Of a stretch of 64,000 bases of DNA, positions 38,701 through 46,920 are shown piece by piece (the first letter of the stretch is position 1; each line of letters begins with the position of its first letter). The DNA is taken from assembly GCF_030247195.1 (NCBI RefSeq), contig NC_080671.1:189265725-189329724 (forward strand), in the 5' to 3' direction. Made by a program: the position numbers and the translations under genes. Under the pieces are notes generated by a model that saw only the letters and a program-made list of their open reading frames with translations, ran no database searches and was not told the origin of the DNA. The stretch comes from Topomyia yanbarensis. Its lineage: Eukaryota > Arthropoda > Insecta > Diptera > Culicidae.

Positions 38701-41700
38701 ATTAAAACAAAATCACCTTATTGAAATACCTCCTAATCCGCCTCACTCACGTAGTGAACCGAAACTGGATGCAACGGCGCTTAGCAAAATAAACTTTTAC
38801 GAGCCAGCATTTACCGCCTCATACCTCGTTGTTCCAGCACAAATATACTAAACATTGCACTGATACATACCTTTATTTTAGCTGGAGAACCTTTTTACGA
38901 TAATTTCACTTTAAAATCACTCGTCAAACACTAGAATAGGCCTAGTGTTATAATAGGATAAAACTAAATACGGGGGTTCCTATTATTGGCATGTTTTCCT
39001 GATACACTACCACAATCAAAACCAACTTTTTGCATCCATCATACAGAAAAGAATCACCAGTGCGGCCAAACCAAAACATGAACTTGTAAATATAATGTAA
39101 TGCAATTTCAGGTATAAGCAATCAATTACTTCAAGTTATTCAACTAATTGTTGATTGCAGATATTTTATTTTCATCTGCACATACAATTCGGATCGGGAG
39201 ACAGCAATGTGTGATTTGAAACTTGTCATTCCACTTGCTAACCTTCGAATGGTTTTTTTCTGCGTGCGCAATTCTGGGCGCTCTTCTACTAACAGCTGAT
39301 GAGTTTCATTGATGTGCGTGATGTTTACGTTTGTTTTGATCGGCTGAAAAAAGCAGAATGATTCGTTTTAAAAATCACTCGTTGGCGTCCATGATCTGGA
39401 TACCTAGTTAGAATCGACGCAAATGGAATATGAGGCATTGCGTTTCAACTAGATTGTTTTTCGATGAGGTGGAAATTGGCACACCCATGAGGCGATAATT
39501 GGATCGTTGAGGTGGGAATAGATGCACAGAATGGAACATTTATTTTCATTTATGCTGAAAATTGAGGCAATTCTGCTAAATAAGCATTATATAGATGTTT
39601 AAGAAACAGTACACTGACACTTTATTCTGAGAAAGGTTATAGATAATATGGCTTCTTTTAAAGTTGTTCAAAAAATAGTGCGACCCTCTCCCTAATGGTG
39701 CCAAAATAGGCTCATCACCCTATGTCCTCTTCCCATCAGCTGCGACTGATGCTGAATGCAAACGTTTGTTCACCAGTATCTTCACTTTGGATCTGTCAAT
39801 ATACATCTAGAACACGATGTTCCCAATGCGATGATTTAGTCACCTGTTGTAAATATTGTTTATTCGATTTTGTTATTGTTTATCATTTATTTACATTTTA
39901 ATGAAATTCAATTAGCTAGAGATTACTGGTTAGGGAAAGTTATGAAAATTTAGAGCCATAGTACTCAACTGAGAGCAAGGATGTGAAGTATACAGATCTG
40001 AAAACTAGAAGTGGGGGGTGTTCAGAACAGGTTTAATATCGTACGGGATTAACTTTTGTATTCTGTTGGTGGGGGTCGAGCTTAGGCAGCATAACTACGA
40101 ATCACTCACTCGTACTTAATATTTTTTAACTATTATTACAACTATCTTAAAATTAGGAATAACTAGAGGGCGTGATTGAATTTCGTAAAGATTCAGGGAG
40201 ATTAATTAGAGTTATTTGGTGAGTGGTGGTGAAGTAGGGCATTTTCAACGAAGTTATGTAATAAAATAGTTAACACTAGAAAAGAAAAGAAAGAGTTAAA
40301 TGCTTCGGGAAGATATTTGGGGCTAGGGGATGATATAACTCTAACTCTGGTATAAGAGTCAGGAGAGGGCGGGTGTACAATGATGACAGGTGGGAGAAAA
40401 TTATCAATTTTCAGTTTCGTGCATCTGAAGATCAACCGCATAGGTTACAGACTCGGGTGGCCCTCATCAGGAAGAATTATGTGCTGGAACGCCGGGTGGT
40501 CCACCTCGAGTCGGCAGGGATTGCTCCAGACGATTTCGTAGTACGGCTCAGATGCGGACCGGAAAGACTACGAGTTGCGCGTGTGATGTTTGTGCTGTAG
40601 GTCACGTGTTTGTTGGCTCATTTGACAAACCTTCTTGGGTGTATGGCGCAGAGGGCATTTCTGATAATGATAAGAAACATGAAAGGGCCTGTTATATCTG
40701 TATATTGATGGTTTTTAGAAAGATGTAGGGACAGATCGCGGCTTGCCATAACATTTCGAACCTGGATGTTGGGTAGTCTTCCTCGGGCCCGAAGGGTGTC
40801 CATTAGCCGAGACCTGGCGGAACTGTACTCGGTGCACGCAATGAAGTCATGACCCACATCCATCCCCTTGAACCAAGGTTTCGTCGATACTTTAGGGACT
40901 ATCGACTCTAGCCACCTCCCTAGTTCACCATTTCTCCACGAAGTTTGTGGCGAAACCAAAACTTTGTACATTACCTAAGTCAAGGAACTGATGCATGATG
41001 TTAAGCTGGCAAGGATTAGCCGTCGAAAGCGGCGGCTCCCCGCTAGAATATCGTTGCACCAATTCGGCCGAAACACTAGCTACACCTTTTCTACACGGTT
41101 CCAACCACTCATTTACAAATTAGTCAACCCTCAGGCCCAGGAACAATTGGTATATACCCCGTATACTTGCGCATATGTCAGTGGCGCCATAATCGCAAAT
41201 GCGATAACAGTCTCAACTAAAAATATATTCAATTCAAAATGACCGCTAACATTGACGAATAATTGTTGTCGAGTATTATGTCTGTAACACTGTGATATAA
41301 GTATCATTTGGCGTAAGGTATGAAAATACTTTCGAATGTATTTAGTGCAACTTGTTTGAGTAAACCTAGCAATCGGGTGGATCGTACATTTGCTTACGAC
41401 ACATTCCCTATACAAAAGAAAGATAAATGCTGTGAAACCCATGACACCATTTGTCAAAATATGCATTCAGTTCGATTTTAATATGTATTTAACCAAAGCT
41501 CCAAAGATGGAATCACCATATATGTTTGAATAAACCGGGCAGACGAAAAGATTACAAATTTGCGTGCAAGAGTTACTTGGCGTACAAATTCAAAGAGCTG
41601 TTCATGTTTGAAAGAAGGAACCAAGTCCTACGTTCGAGTAAACCGGTTATACGAGAGGATAACAGGTTTGCTTGCGAGAGGCCGCTACTTTCGACGGCAC

Positions 41701-44700
41701 ATTCTCAGCAGCTTAACACCGCAAAAGTTCCTTGAATTAGGTATGCGCAACCCTTTGGCTTAACCACAAATAATGAATAAAAACATTAACTTTTCTGGAG
41801 AATGGGACATTTTGGATAATGGTTTTCTAGGAATTGGTACATTCTGGGAAATGTCTTTCTGGGGAATGGTACATTCTGGGGAAGGGAATTCTGGGGAAGG
41901 GAATTCTGGGCAATGGTTTTCTGGGAAATGGCTTTCGGGGGAATGGTATACAGCCAATAAATTCACATCAAATCAAACCGAAATCGCGATCGAAACGTAG
42001 GCCTCTTTTTAAGCAACAATTTCAAAAGTGTCGAGTGTTGGCTGGTACAAAATATTTTTGTAACTCTATTTCGAACCATCGAGCATTGAACTTCTATTAC
42101 TTTTTAGAGTCTGACGACACCGGTGGCCACGTCTCCCTAAGGAGGGAAGTGAAGTCGTTGGTCCCCGTCCATGTGTTGATGGGCCGATATTTATGTCCAG
42201 ATGGTGGAGTCATCTCTCTGGTATTTGTTATAGACACTCAATGCGAGCAGAGGCATATTGAACAATAAAACAAAAGATTTTAGAGAAATTCTAGTCGTTC
42301 TAGCATAGCACTTTCTTCAGAAATGTTTCTATCACTTTCTCGGCTACACTTTTACGAATTAATATTGCATATTGCAACTGTGGTCTGTTGTATTGAATAT
42401 GAAAAAGTAGATTTATGGGAAATTGCGATTTTTTCCCCTTCAAAACGGTGTATCTCAGGATTCGCTCAAATTATATTTTAAGTGTTTCTTATATAAAAAT
42501 GTCTGAGGAATACGATTGAACTAGAATTTTCAAAATAAAATATATGTATTATTAATTTTTAATATTTAAGAAAACCAAGGGTTTTGACAATTTGTCAAAA
42601 CGGGGGGTGCTCTTATGACCCGAGGGGTTGTTCAATTGACACAAAAATTTGGGTTTTTATATATTGGCCCTAGATGTACGATTCCTTCAAATTTGGCTCA
42701 AATCCGTGAAGGTCGATTACACGTGCCTTGATCACTTCGCGTGGAATGATGACCCATATGTACAGTCAATTGACCTGCTTCAGAACTCAAAGACATAAAT
42801 AGAGAGATCAGGAACAATACAGCAGCGGACTCTCAATTCAAAATTTATTTGTTTAAGATTACGATGACGCAAACGAGGTGATAGGAAAATGTTTCTTGGG
42901 CTTAGACTAACCAGAGGATACCAAACGATTATATTAACATGTGCAATTTTTTCCCATTCTTGCGAAAGCCGAAGTTTACCTGTCAGACGTTGCTAATGCG
43001 TCCAATTTTCCAAAATTCATCTCGTAGGACAACACGCTACTGTCCTATTAGTCCGTAAAACATAACAAGTTTCATTTCTCGTTACTCAAAAACATCTATT
43101 TCATTCCAGGAAAATCTCGGTACAACACGATTAGAGGTGGAAAAACTAAAAACCATTCTGCGCAATGTGTACCAGCTGTCACAGTCATCGATCATTTTCT
43201 TGCGTGGACAGTTGACAGCGCTCAAGACAGAAAATGTGACTAGTCGGACCGAATTCCGCAGTCAACTGGAGGCGATCCATCGATCCTGGGTCGCTATGCA
43301 GGATGCAGCTCGTAACCGGGAACGCGAAACTATACAACAATTGACTGTTGATCACGAGCTTGAAATGAACGATCTCCGAAAAAGTATCCACCAGAAAGAT
43401 GACGAAATTCAGTCACTTCGATCGGATAACTCCACCTTGAAGGGTAGCCATATCGAAACGGTTTCCAAGTACGAGAGTGAGAAGAAAGAGTTGAACGACA
43501 GGATTGACGAAATGAAGGAGGTTGTTAGTAAGTTGGAAAGACAGCTAGCTGATGTGGATGTAGACAAAAAGAAGGCTATTCAAGAAGCTGTGGATCAGCT
43601 AGAACACAAGCACAAAACCGAGATCGAATCGTTGCGATGTAGGTACAAATTGATGACGAGCATGGATCGGTCACCGTCGGATACGAGTTTAGAAAAGATA
43701 GAAAGGCCGGATATGATCGATATTGTTAGCCACGAACAATTACTGGCACAGACGCGAGAAGATTTCAATCGCGAGAAGGAACGTGCAATCAAAACTGCTG
43801 TTGAAGAAGAACGGCAAAGATGGGAAGCTTCTCAAACACTGAGGGCACCATACGCTCAATCGCAACGTTCGATGGGTAGTTCTCCGGGTACACCGACCGG
43901 GAGTCAAGATGTATATAAGAGAATTTTAGAGGAGAAAGATCGCCAGCTAGATGAGCTGCGAGATAAGGAGGCCCATTTACTGAAGGAGAACCAGCGATAT
44001 AAGGAAACCATCCAATCATTGACGGATCCAGAGTTGTGCACTAATCAAATCAACATCAAAGAACGCGTCGAGGCGCTAGAACTTGAAAATCAACAATTAA
44101 CGAAAGAGCTGGATAAGCAGCACAATCGATTGTGTGGAACGGTTTCTATTCAATCCTGTTCTAAAGGAGACACTGTGATGATCATTTACAATGCTACCTA
44201 TGATCAGTACACAATTTTTCAGGTAATTGATTTGTGTTTTGTCTTTTGTCGTTTTATGGTGCTAAATAATCAGCGTAGTGAACGAAAGATATATTTGTAT
44301 TGTTATCAAGTTTTAATGTTCACGTAGAGTATAATACTACTACGTCATTATATATCGTATGCTAATATTTTCTTCTGCATTTCAGAATGCTCCTGTGTTA
44401 TATTTCCTGCATGCGGATAGCTACGCGGCCTTCAGTCTGCCGCAGTTAGTGGCGGGTGTGGTGCCAAAAACTATTTATTGTGTTGGTACTGTAGTGGATA
44501 AGGACTACTGTCATGCTCGGAAGGACGAAAACCGATACAAGGTATCACGGGGTACTCGTTTTTATCGAGTTAAAGTGAAACCTTTGTCGAACAGTGGCAG
44601 CGTCAGCAGTAGTACATCGAAAAACGTCGATCCCGACAAGCACTCCTACAAGAAGGAAAAAAGTAAGTGTTGCCATCGTTATCACCGGTTGTGATGATGT

Positions 44701-44907
44701 TCAATATCGACAAGAATGAAATGTTCCAAGTACCTACGTTACATGTTGATGATTCTTCTATTTTTGAAGTGCGTCGATTGATGCAGAGATTTTAAGTGCT
44801 GTTTCAAATTCTAGACTGTGTTAAATTCTGGACAAATGTGCAAATGCATAACTAAACATAGTAATCTTGGTCTTGTGTTTTCAGTCCCTCACACATTCAG
44901 CAAATAA
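20693..44907 (+). CDS. Atg17: Atg17 / FIP200 (RB1CC1) autophagy scaffold, whole gene, short C-terminus isoform
   Basis: FIP200 scaffolds the Atg1/ULK1 kinase complex that starts autophagy in the cytosol and binds cargo receptors through its C-terminal claw. Twelve exons join in phase: 20693-20760, 20822-21030, 30278-30566, 30626-31091, 31157-31446, 31505-31691, 31758-31950, 32016-32247, 32304-33009, 43110-44222, 44386-44662, 44885-44907, giving 1350 residues, near the size I recall for Drosophila Atg17. Residues 1-85 are ubiquitin-like (SGGEMLLDNNRVC, AGTDTNPIYMF); about 95-600 match the helical FIP200 region (HLQQQGWAAV, VVRRRMF, LFPGMDDMPPAY); about 645-865 are Ser/Thr-rich and probably disordered; about 880-1225 form a charged coiled coil; about 1233-1322 are the claw (YTIFQ, NRYKV, GTRFYRVKV). 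Introns 2 (9.2 kb) and 9 (10.1 kb) are full of transposons. Joins are inferred from GT/AG sites, phase and family similarity, not from transcripts. Confidence 0.93.
20822..21030 (+). CDS. Atg17: Atg17 coding exon 2 (ubiquitin-like domain)
   Basis: The acceptor AG is at 20820-20821 and a gtaagt donor follows 21030. The exon encodes NVRSLKETIDRHHGIPSSS, then the SGGEMLLDNNRVC and AGTDTNPIYMF blocks that are strongly conserved in animal FIP200. It ends in phase 1 (G). The next coding sequence is 9.2 kb away. Confidence 0.93.
21930..22830. mobile_element. ~0.9-kb foldback MITE
   Basis: The left arm (about 21935-22280) and right arm (about 22470-22815) are inverted copies over some 340 bp. Paired landmarks: TTTTTGCGCCCACTG with CAGTGGGCGCAAAAA, AAGCAAAAACTAATTGATGC with GCATTAATCGGTTTTTGCTT, and GGAGTCGCCC with GGGCGACTC. 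The middle is AT-rich and non-coding. Borders are approximate. Confidence 0.75.
23881..24250. repeat. ~110-bp tandem module, about four units
   Basis: Units carry GGGTTGATTCCTTCTTTCAA, GAGCAGTTCTTTGAATCTG, ATACCAAATAGCTCTCGCAA and a CCACTCGTTTGCCCGGTTTA-like end. The same unit occurs at 5225-5400, inverted at 7205-7380, and at 41510-41670, inside the other foldback elements. Confidence 0.7.
24279..24345. mobile_element. palindromic mini-MITE, copy 2
   Basis: ACTGCCCATGATCGCA at the left and TGCGATTATAGGCAGT at the right, with ATGGGACTGATT inside, match the copies at 3254 and 56021. Confidence 0.7.
24860..25045. repeat. interspersed repeat, copy 2 (inverted relative to 3110-3415)
   Basis: It carries the complement of the 3.1-kb copy: CGGGTAAAGGTAGTACTTCC, TCTGTCGCTTCTCG and ATATGTAGTCTTCG. 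It lies inside foldback element C and lacks the mini-MITE found in the other copy. Confidence 0.6.
26679..27595. mobile_element. long-TIR MITE
   Basis: About 140 bp at the left (from TATGCTGCAAATTAAACTTA) is repeated inverted at the right (to TAATTTGCAGCATA), including AACCCGTCGTCAACTGATCG / CGATCAGTTGACGACGGGTT and AGGCGTGGTC. A perfect smaller palindrome (GGAAATCCC...GGGATTTCC) is at 26885-26922. The centre has no credible coding sequence. Confidence 0.8.
27637..27933. mobile_element. 297-bp hAT MITE
   Basis: The ends are CAGGGATGCCA and TGGCAACCCTG, flanked by the exact 8-bp duplication TTCAGAAC (27629-27636; 27934-27941). The inner sequence (GCCAGATTT...AAATCTGGCA-like) pairs partly. The terminal sequence and 8-bp duplication assign it to hAT. 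Confidence 0.88.
28600..29110. repeat. possible degenerate palindromic element
   Basis: The flanks hold scattered inverted CTGTACGGC / GCCGTACAG-type motifs (28625-28690; 28945-29050) around an AT-rich centre. No clear ends, and open frames here are unconvincing. Confidence 0.3.
30070..30195. mobile_element. ~125-bp MITE close to exon 3
   Basis: The left TTTTCGTTTTTGATAGTGCA with CTACACCGATGTAG and the right CTACACCGGTGTAGCACCAG with AAAAACGAAAA are inverted repeats. It lies about 80 bp upstream of the exon 3 acceptor. Confidence 0.75.
30278..30566 (+). CDS. Atg17: Atg17 coding exon 3
   Basis: The acceptor is the TAG at 30275-30277, not the nearer CAG at 30295-30297: only the former keeps phase 1 and yields DNDLKLQVDKCLELPATY. 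It continues with LLAQQVCEMAKEEAKTCETL and HEQHLQQQGWAAVVANMED, hallmark FIP200 segments. The donor is gtaatt after 30566, phase 2. Confidence 0.93.
30626..31091 (+). CDS. Atg17: Atg17 coding exon 4
   Basis: The acceptor TTTTAG ends at 30625; the joined codon gives NFDKDLKQLSEIPILSTLMEN. A Ser/Ala/Glu-rich stretch follows, then a conserved block with VLDWISASEG and CLRGMEQFEKATMTPLKESI. The exon ends at 31091 in phase 0 before gtaaac. Reading on past the donor is open for about 75 nt, but the next exon's family match shows that the splice is used. Confidence 0.9.
31157..31446 (+). CDS. Atg17: Atg17 coding exon 5
   Basis: It begins after ATATAG at 31156 with EDMKEIKGLEERLCGLERL and includes LAQSFQQNQNRA, ILPDLCESHRSQLVVML and CAKAKDELG, all aligned with the helical region of vertebrate FIP200. 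The donor gtaggt follows 31446, phase 2. Confidence 0.93.
31505..31691 (+). CDS. Atg17: Atg17 coding exon 6
   Basis: The exon begins after ACAG at 31504 with RYIIHVETKVYEIDNSLLF and contains the family motif EVVRRRMF. It ends in phase 0 before gtaagt at 31692. Confidence 0.92.
31758..31950 (+). CDS. Atg17: Atg17 coding exon 7
   Basis: It follows TTTTCAG at 31757 and reads WASDLACRLMTIHNEEVMRR, then LFPGMDDMPPAYAIQAPP, aligned with the conserved LFRGLDSWPP-type segment of vertebrate FIP200. The donor is gtagtc after 31950, phase 1. Confidence 0.92.
32016..32247 (+). CDS. Atg17: Atg17 coding exon 8
   Basis: The acceptor TTTGCAG ends at 32015. The exon encodes DLHELSRFLPELTEKIQLP and then an acidic, low-complexity stretch (DDKEGEAVVPSANVDND, PPPKEDEK). 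The donor gtatga follows 32247, phase 2. Open reading continues through the intron to a stop at about 32282, so retention would truncate the protein. Confidence 0.88.
32304..33009 (+). CDS. Atg17: Atg17 coding exon 9 (disordered linker)
   Basis: The acceptor TTACAG ends at 32303; the joined frame starts KGCESETDTEEFEKVGQSPID. About 235 residues rich in Ser, Thr, Asn and Gln follow, presumably a disordered linker, with a possible short tethering motif (SEFYIDESLP, from 32833). The end turns helical (QRQLLMQQQEIKQNIADCL). The exon ends CAG|gtactt at 33009, phase 0, before a 10.1-kb intron. Confidence 0.9.
35232..36501 (-). pseudogene. decayed LINE reverse transcriptase fragment
   Basis: On the minus strand, 36501-36247 encodes MKLSFYDDLKLFHLIKYAKD plus LDVFTN, matching the YADD-LKLF catalytic block and following helix of LINE reverse transcriptases. 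From 35501 to 35232 (two frames) it gives RSTLEYG and IQRIEAIQHNFLFMLRQLPW-like thumb sequence. A piggyBac-like MITE separates the two parts. The style is Jockey/R1/CR1-like and differs from the intact LINE in this window. Frameshifted and truncated. Confidence 0.65.
35472..35990. mobile_element. 519-bp piggyBac-like MITE
   Basis: TTAA flanks both ends (35468-35471; 35991-35994), and the termini CCCATTATA and TATAATGGG are inverted repeats starting with CCC, as in piggyBac. It interrupts the LINE remnant, which continues on both sides. An internal palindrome GCGTATGAAATTTCATACGC lies just inside the left end. Confidence 0.85.
36848..39800 (-). pseudogene. decayed LINE ORF1 (gag-like), in three pieces
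   Basis: Read on the minus strand: piece 1 (about 39800-39721) gives VKILVNKRLHSASVAADGKR; piece 2 (about 38510-38400) SDSYRKTFAGSALPNY and KVRLPVHIFAVRC; piece 3 (about 37070-36850) CEKCGGNHVDYSCGRD and HGLPKCHAYK with zinc-knuckle cysteines. All align in order with ORF1 of the intact LINE at 49250. A 1.2-kb MITE separates pieces 1 and 2, and about 1.3 kb of unidentified DNA separates 2 and 3. Confidence 0.7.
38511..39720. mobile_element. 1.2-kb MITE inside the LINE ORF1 remnant
   Basis: The ends GGGTGATGTGCCTATTATGG and CCAAAATAGGCTCATCACCC are inverted repeats related to the MITE at 13346-14187. The gag frame resumes on both sides, so the insertion point is set by the interrupted protein. 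No transposase. Confidence 0.75.
39885..40110. repeat. single arm of the foldback MITE that hosts the intact LINE
   Basis: About 215 bp closely match 48700-48915: TTCAATTAGCTAGAGAT, GGGAAAGTTATG, GAGAGCAAGGATGTGAAGTA, GGTCGAGCTTAGGCAG and ATAACTACGAATCAC. The second, inverted arm is missing; a LINE 3' fragment follows directly. Confidence 0.7.
40111..40975 (-). mobile_element. 5'-truncated LINE fragment (ORF2 end and 3' UTR)
   Basis: On the minus strand 40971-40618 encodes VSTKPWFKGMDVGHDF and ACTEYSSARSRLMDTLRARG, nearly the same as the C-terminus of the intact LINE. The following 500 bp match its 3' UTR. About 120 nt of ORF2 between these two blocks are deleted compared with the intact copy, so it is dead. 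Confidence 0.85.
40976..41951. mobile_element. partial foldback element of type A
   Basis: It ends at the right with repeated TTCTGGGGAATGGTACATTC-like units and GGGGGAATGGTATAC, the arm of element A. The inside is collinear with 5140-5750 of A in inverse order, including the shared open frame (41131-41466, minus) and the tandem module. The left arm is missing; a LINE fragment abuts. Confidence 0.7.
41960..43109. other. no gene recognised
   Basis: A GC-richer part at 42110-42240 has an open frame without known domain (to 42268). The remainder is AT-rich intron. Confidence 0.3.
43110..44222 (+). CDS. Atg17: Atg17 coding exon 10 (coiled coil and start of claw)
   Basis: It begins after TCATTCCAG at 43109 with ENLGTTRLEVEKLKTILRNV. 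About 340 residues of charged heptad-like sequence follow (LERQLADVDVDKK, KRILEEKDRQLDELRDKE), the coiled coil that drives dimerisation in this family, broken by a short Ser/Pro patch (SMGSSPGTPTGS). The last 20 residues, GDTVMIIYNATYDQYTIFQ, start the claw fold. The donor gtaatt follows 44222, phase 0. Confidence 0.93.
44386..44662 (+). CDS. Atg17: Atg17 coding exon 11 (claw domain)
   Basis: The acceptor is TTTCAG at 44385. The exon gives NAPVLYFLHADSYAAFSL, then VGTVVDKDYCHARKDENR, YKVSRGTRFYRVKVKPL and a Ser-rich end. The claw holds the pocket that binds LIR/FIR motifs of cargo receptors; the basic ARKDENR-YKV segment aligns with its positively charged wall in human FIP200 (family knowledge). 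The donor gtaagt follows 44662 in phase 1 and fits two different downstream exons. Confidence 0.93.
44885..44907 (+). CDS. Atg17: Atg17 terminal exon, short isoform
   Basis: The acceptor GTTTTCAG ends at 44884. Joined to the claw exon it adds IPHTFSK and a TAA at 44905-44907. The protein then ends just after the claw, as in vertebrate FIP200. An AATAAA overlaps the stop (44903-44908), so 3' ends might form 10-30 nt later, though later AATAAA copies near 45242 and 45384 are also possible. Confidence 0.7.
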
Positions 44908-45420
44908 AGGAAACGTTGAGCAGCATGAAACACAAGACAAAAATAATCAAAACAGAAAAGAGAAAGAACGACACTTCCAGAGACGTACCATTTTACACAA
45001 AGAGATGACTAATTAATGATAAGATTGAACATTTGTAGTGATGAATTGTGAATTAGGTTTAATATTTTTATAAGTAAATTGAATCAGTTCTCCAACTATC
45101 CTACACTGTAAAGCGCAAAAAAGCGTGCCTGGACATTGGATTGGTTTAAGGCACACTTATTTATTTATTTATTATCAAGGAAGAATACACCAGGACGAAA
45201 AAATACAAAACTCACATTTATTAGCCAAACGCGCTTGATTGGAATAAATTACAATAATATATTGGTTACATCGCCGTTTGTTACTAATAGTTGGTTTTTA
45301 TTTGCACCAGTATTCCTCTTATTATTTACAAAGCTCACCGTTCTTTATTCTATTTTTTATTATTGTGTTAACTATTCCAATCCATGCCGAATAAACTAAC
45401 AATGTCATATTCAAATAGTA

Positions 45421-46049
45421 CAATTTTAAAAGCCCCATGATGCATTTTAGGCTGACAAAATGAGACCACTAAAATCTGATATTTCTAGACATCGAAAATG
45501 TCTTACTCTACTATCGGGTTACGTGTCGCACTAAAATCAAAAATCTATCAATGTCACGTCTTTGAACGCTAATAGCTGTTATTTATGTATGGTTTCCCGT
45601 CGTTTTGCCACTAAACAATTTGGATACATCCGAGATTAAGATTTTTTACCATATTGGTTTTGTAATGCAATAGCACACTGTTCGAAAACACGCAAAAACG
45701 AATTGATCGCGAAAACGTGAAAGTTCATACACACATTTCTTTTCTGTAGTGCCACTTTTCATGTGCTGGTCGAACAAGTAGATAGATACTGGATATCATG
45801 GCAATGTATCATGTTTTGTCTTCTGGATCGCTCCTAACACTGAGTGGTTGATAAATTTCCCAGAATAATTAGTGCAACACCACCCGATAAAAAAATGTTA
45901 TGAGTATGGAATATTGTTATCTGGTTGGTTTGCAACCGGTCGGGAAATGTAAACCACTACCGCGTACACAAATTCTTTTATATTTGATTTTCATTTGTTT
46001 TTACCAATATCCCAAATAATCCTCTTTCTTTTAAACCAGGACTTCACTG
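45421..46049. mobile_element. MITE of the 'CAGTGAAG' family, diverged copy
   Basis: The left has AGCCCCATGATGCATTTTAG then GCTGACAAAATG; the right has CCAGGACTTCACTG, inverse of CAGTGAAGTCCTGG. Similar to 3924-4545 in size and ends. Non-coding. Confidence 0.5.
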
Positions 46050-46874
46050 TATTCCTTACTTCAATCAACACATAAAAGACTAATTCGAAACAATATTTTG
46101 AAGAATTTTGTTAATCAAAAAAGTGAGCGACAATTATTCGGTTGATGCATATTGCCAATCAGCTCCGGGAAGCTTCGTCCCTTTCTTGATCTAGAGATGG
46201 ATTGGATTGGACCGTAATCTGTGTATTATGCATTTTCACTTGTTCGTGACCCCAACCTAATTCAGCCTTATTCTGCCTTACAACTGATGGTTTTTCGAAT
46301 GAACGTGATTTACATGCGCGGCAACGACAGCAAAATCAAACAGTCAATCGAACCAAATTCGTTCGACCAAAATTTGCGCGATTTCAACCTGTTTGGTTTA
46401 ACATGGTCTTCGAAAGGCAGAGGATTCATATTACCAACTATTACCGTCAGTCTCATCCGTAAATCAACAAGGCGATGAAAAAACAATTCAAGTGTTTGCT
46501 GTTTTACCTACTTTGCTTCGCTGAGTCGCTGGGACGATACTAGCGGATAAATGTTTTACCATTCTTTTTTCTGGTTATTTTATCTTACTTCTCGCATAGC
46601 CTTTCCTTGTGTCACATATGTCAAACGAACTGGTTACATTTGACAGTTTTGACTGGCTGCATTTATTTAATATGAAGTTTTTTCGTATTCGCCAATCCCG
46701 TCCCATATTATCTCTTACGAGTTGTCTGTGCTGAACACGTAAGTAAGAACATTTTAAATGATTGAGAATTTAAGTAAATTTATCTTTTATATATAAGACA
46801 CACAGTATGGAATTAAAGTCTTCATTTTCTGAACCGCACTGATAAATGGATAAAGCCATATTTGTTTCTTGTTT

Positions 46875-46920
46875 CATAGGATTCCAATATACATTGGACC
46901 AATTTGCGATTATAGGCTGT
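46875..46920. mobile_element. palindromic mini-MITE, degenerate copy 3
   Basis: ATAGGATTCCAATATACATT then TTTGCGATTATAGGCTGT matches the right half of the 79-bp mini-MITE; the left end is eroded. Confidence 0.45.

Larger units (their letters stand above)
33010..43109 (+). other. Atg17 intron 9
   Basis: It runs from CAG|gtactt to TTCCAG. Parts without recognised content: 33010-33850, 34130-35230, 36502-36845 and 41960-43109. The part at 33860-34130 is a G-rich then C-rich stretch with GTCCAC/GTGGAC motifs, probably a degenerate DNA transposon. TAGGGTTACCAAATGG at 34694 looks like a lone hAT-type end. Confidence 0.8.

Noticed and set aside
43789..44019. minus-strand frame in the coiled-coil exon
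   Set aside because: Shadow of exon 10; no independent support.
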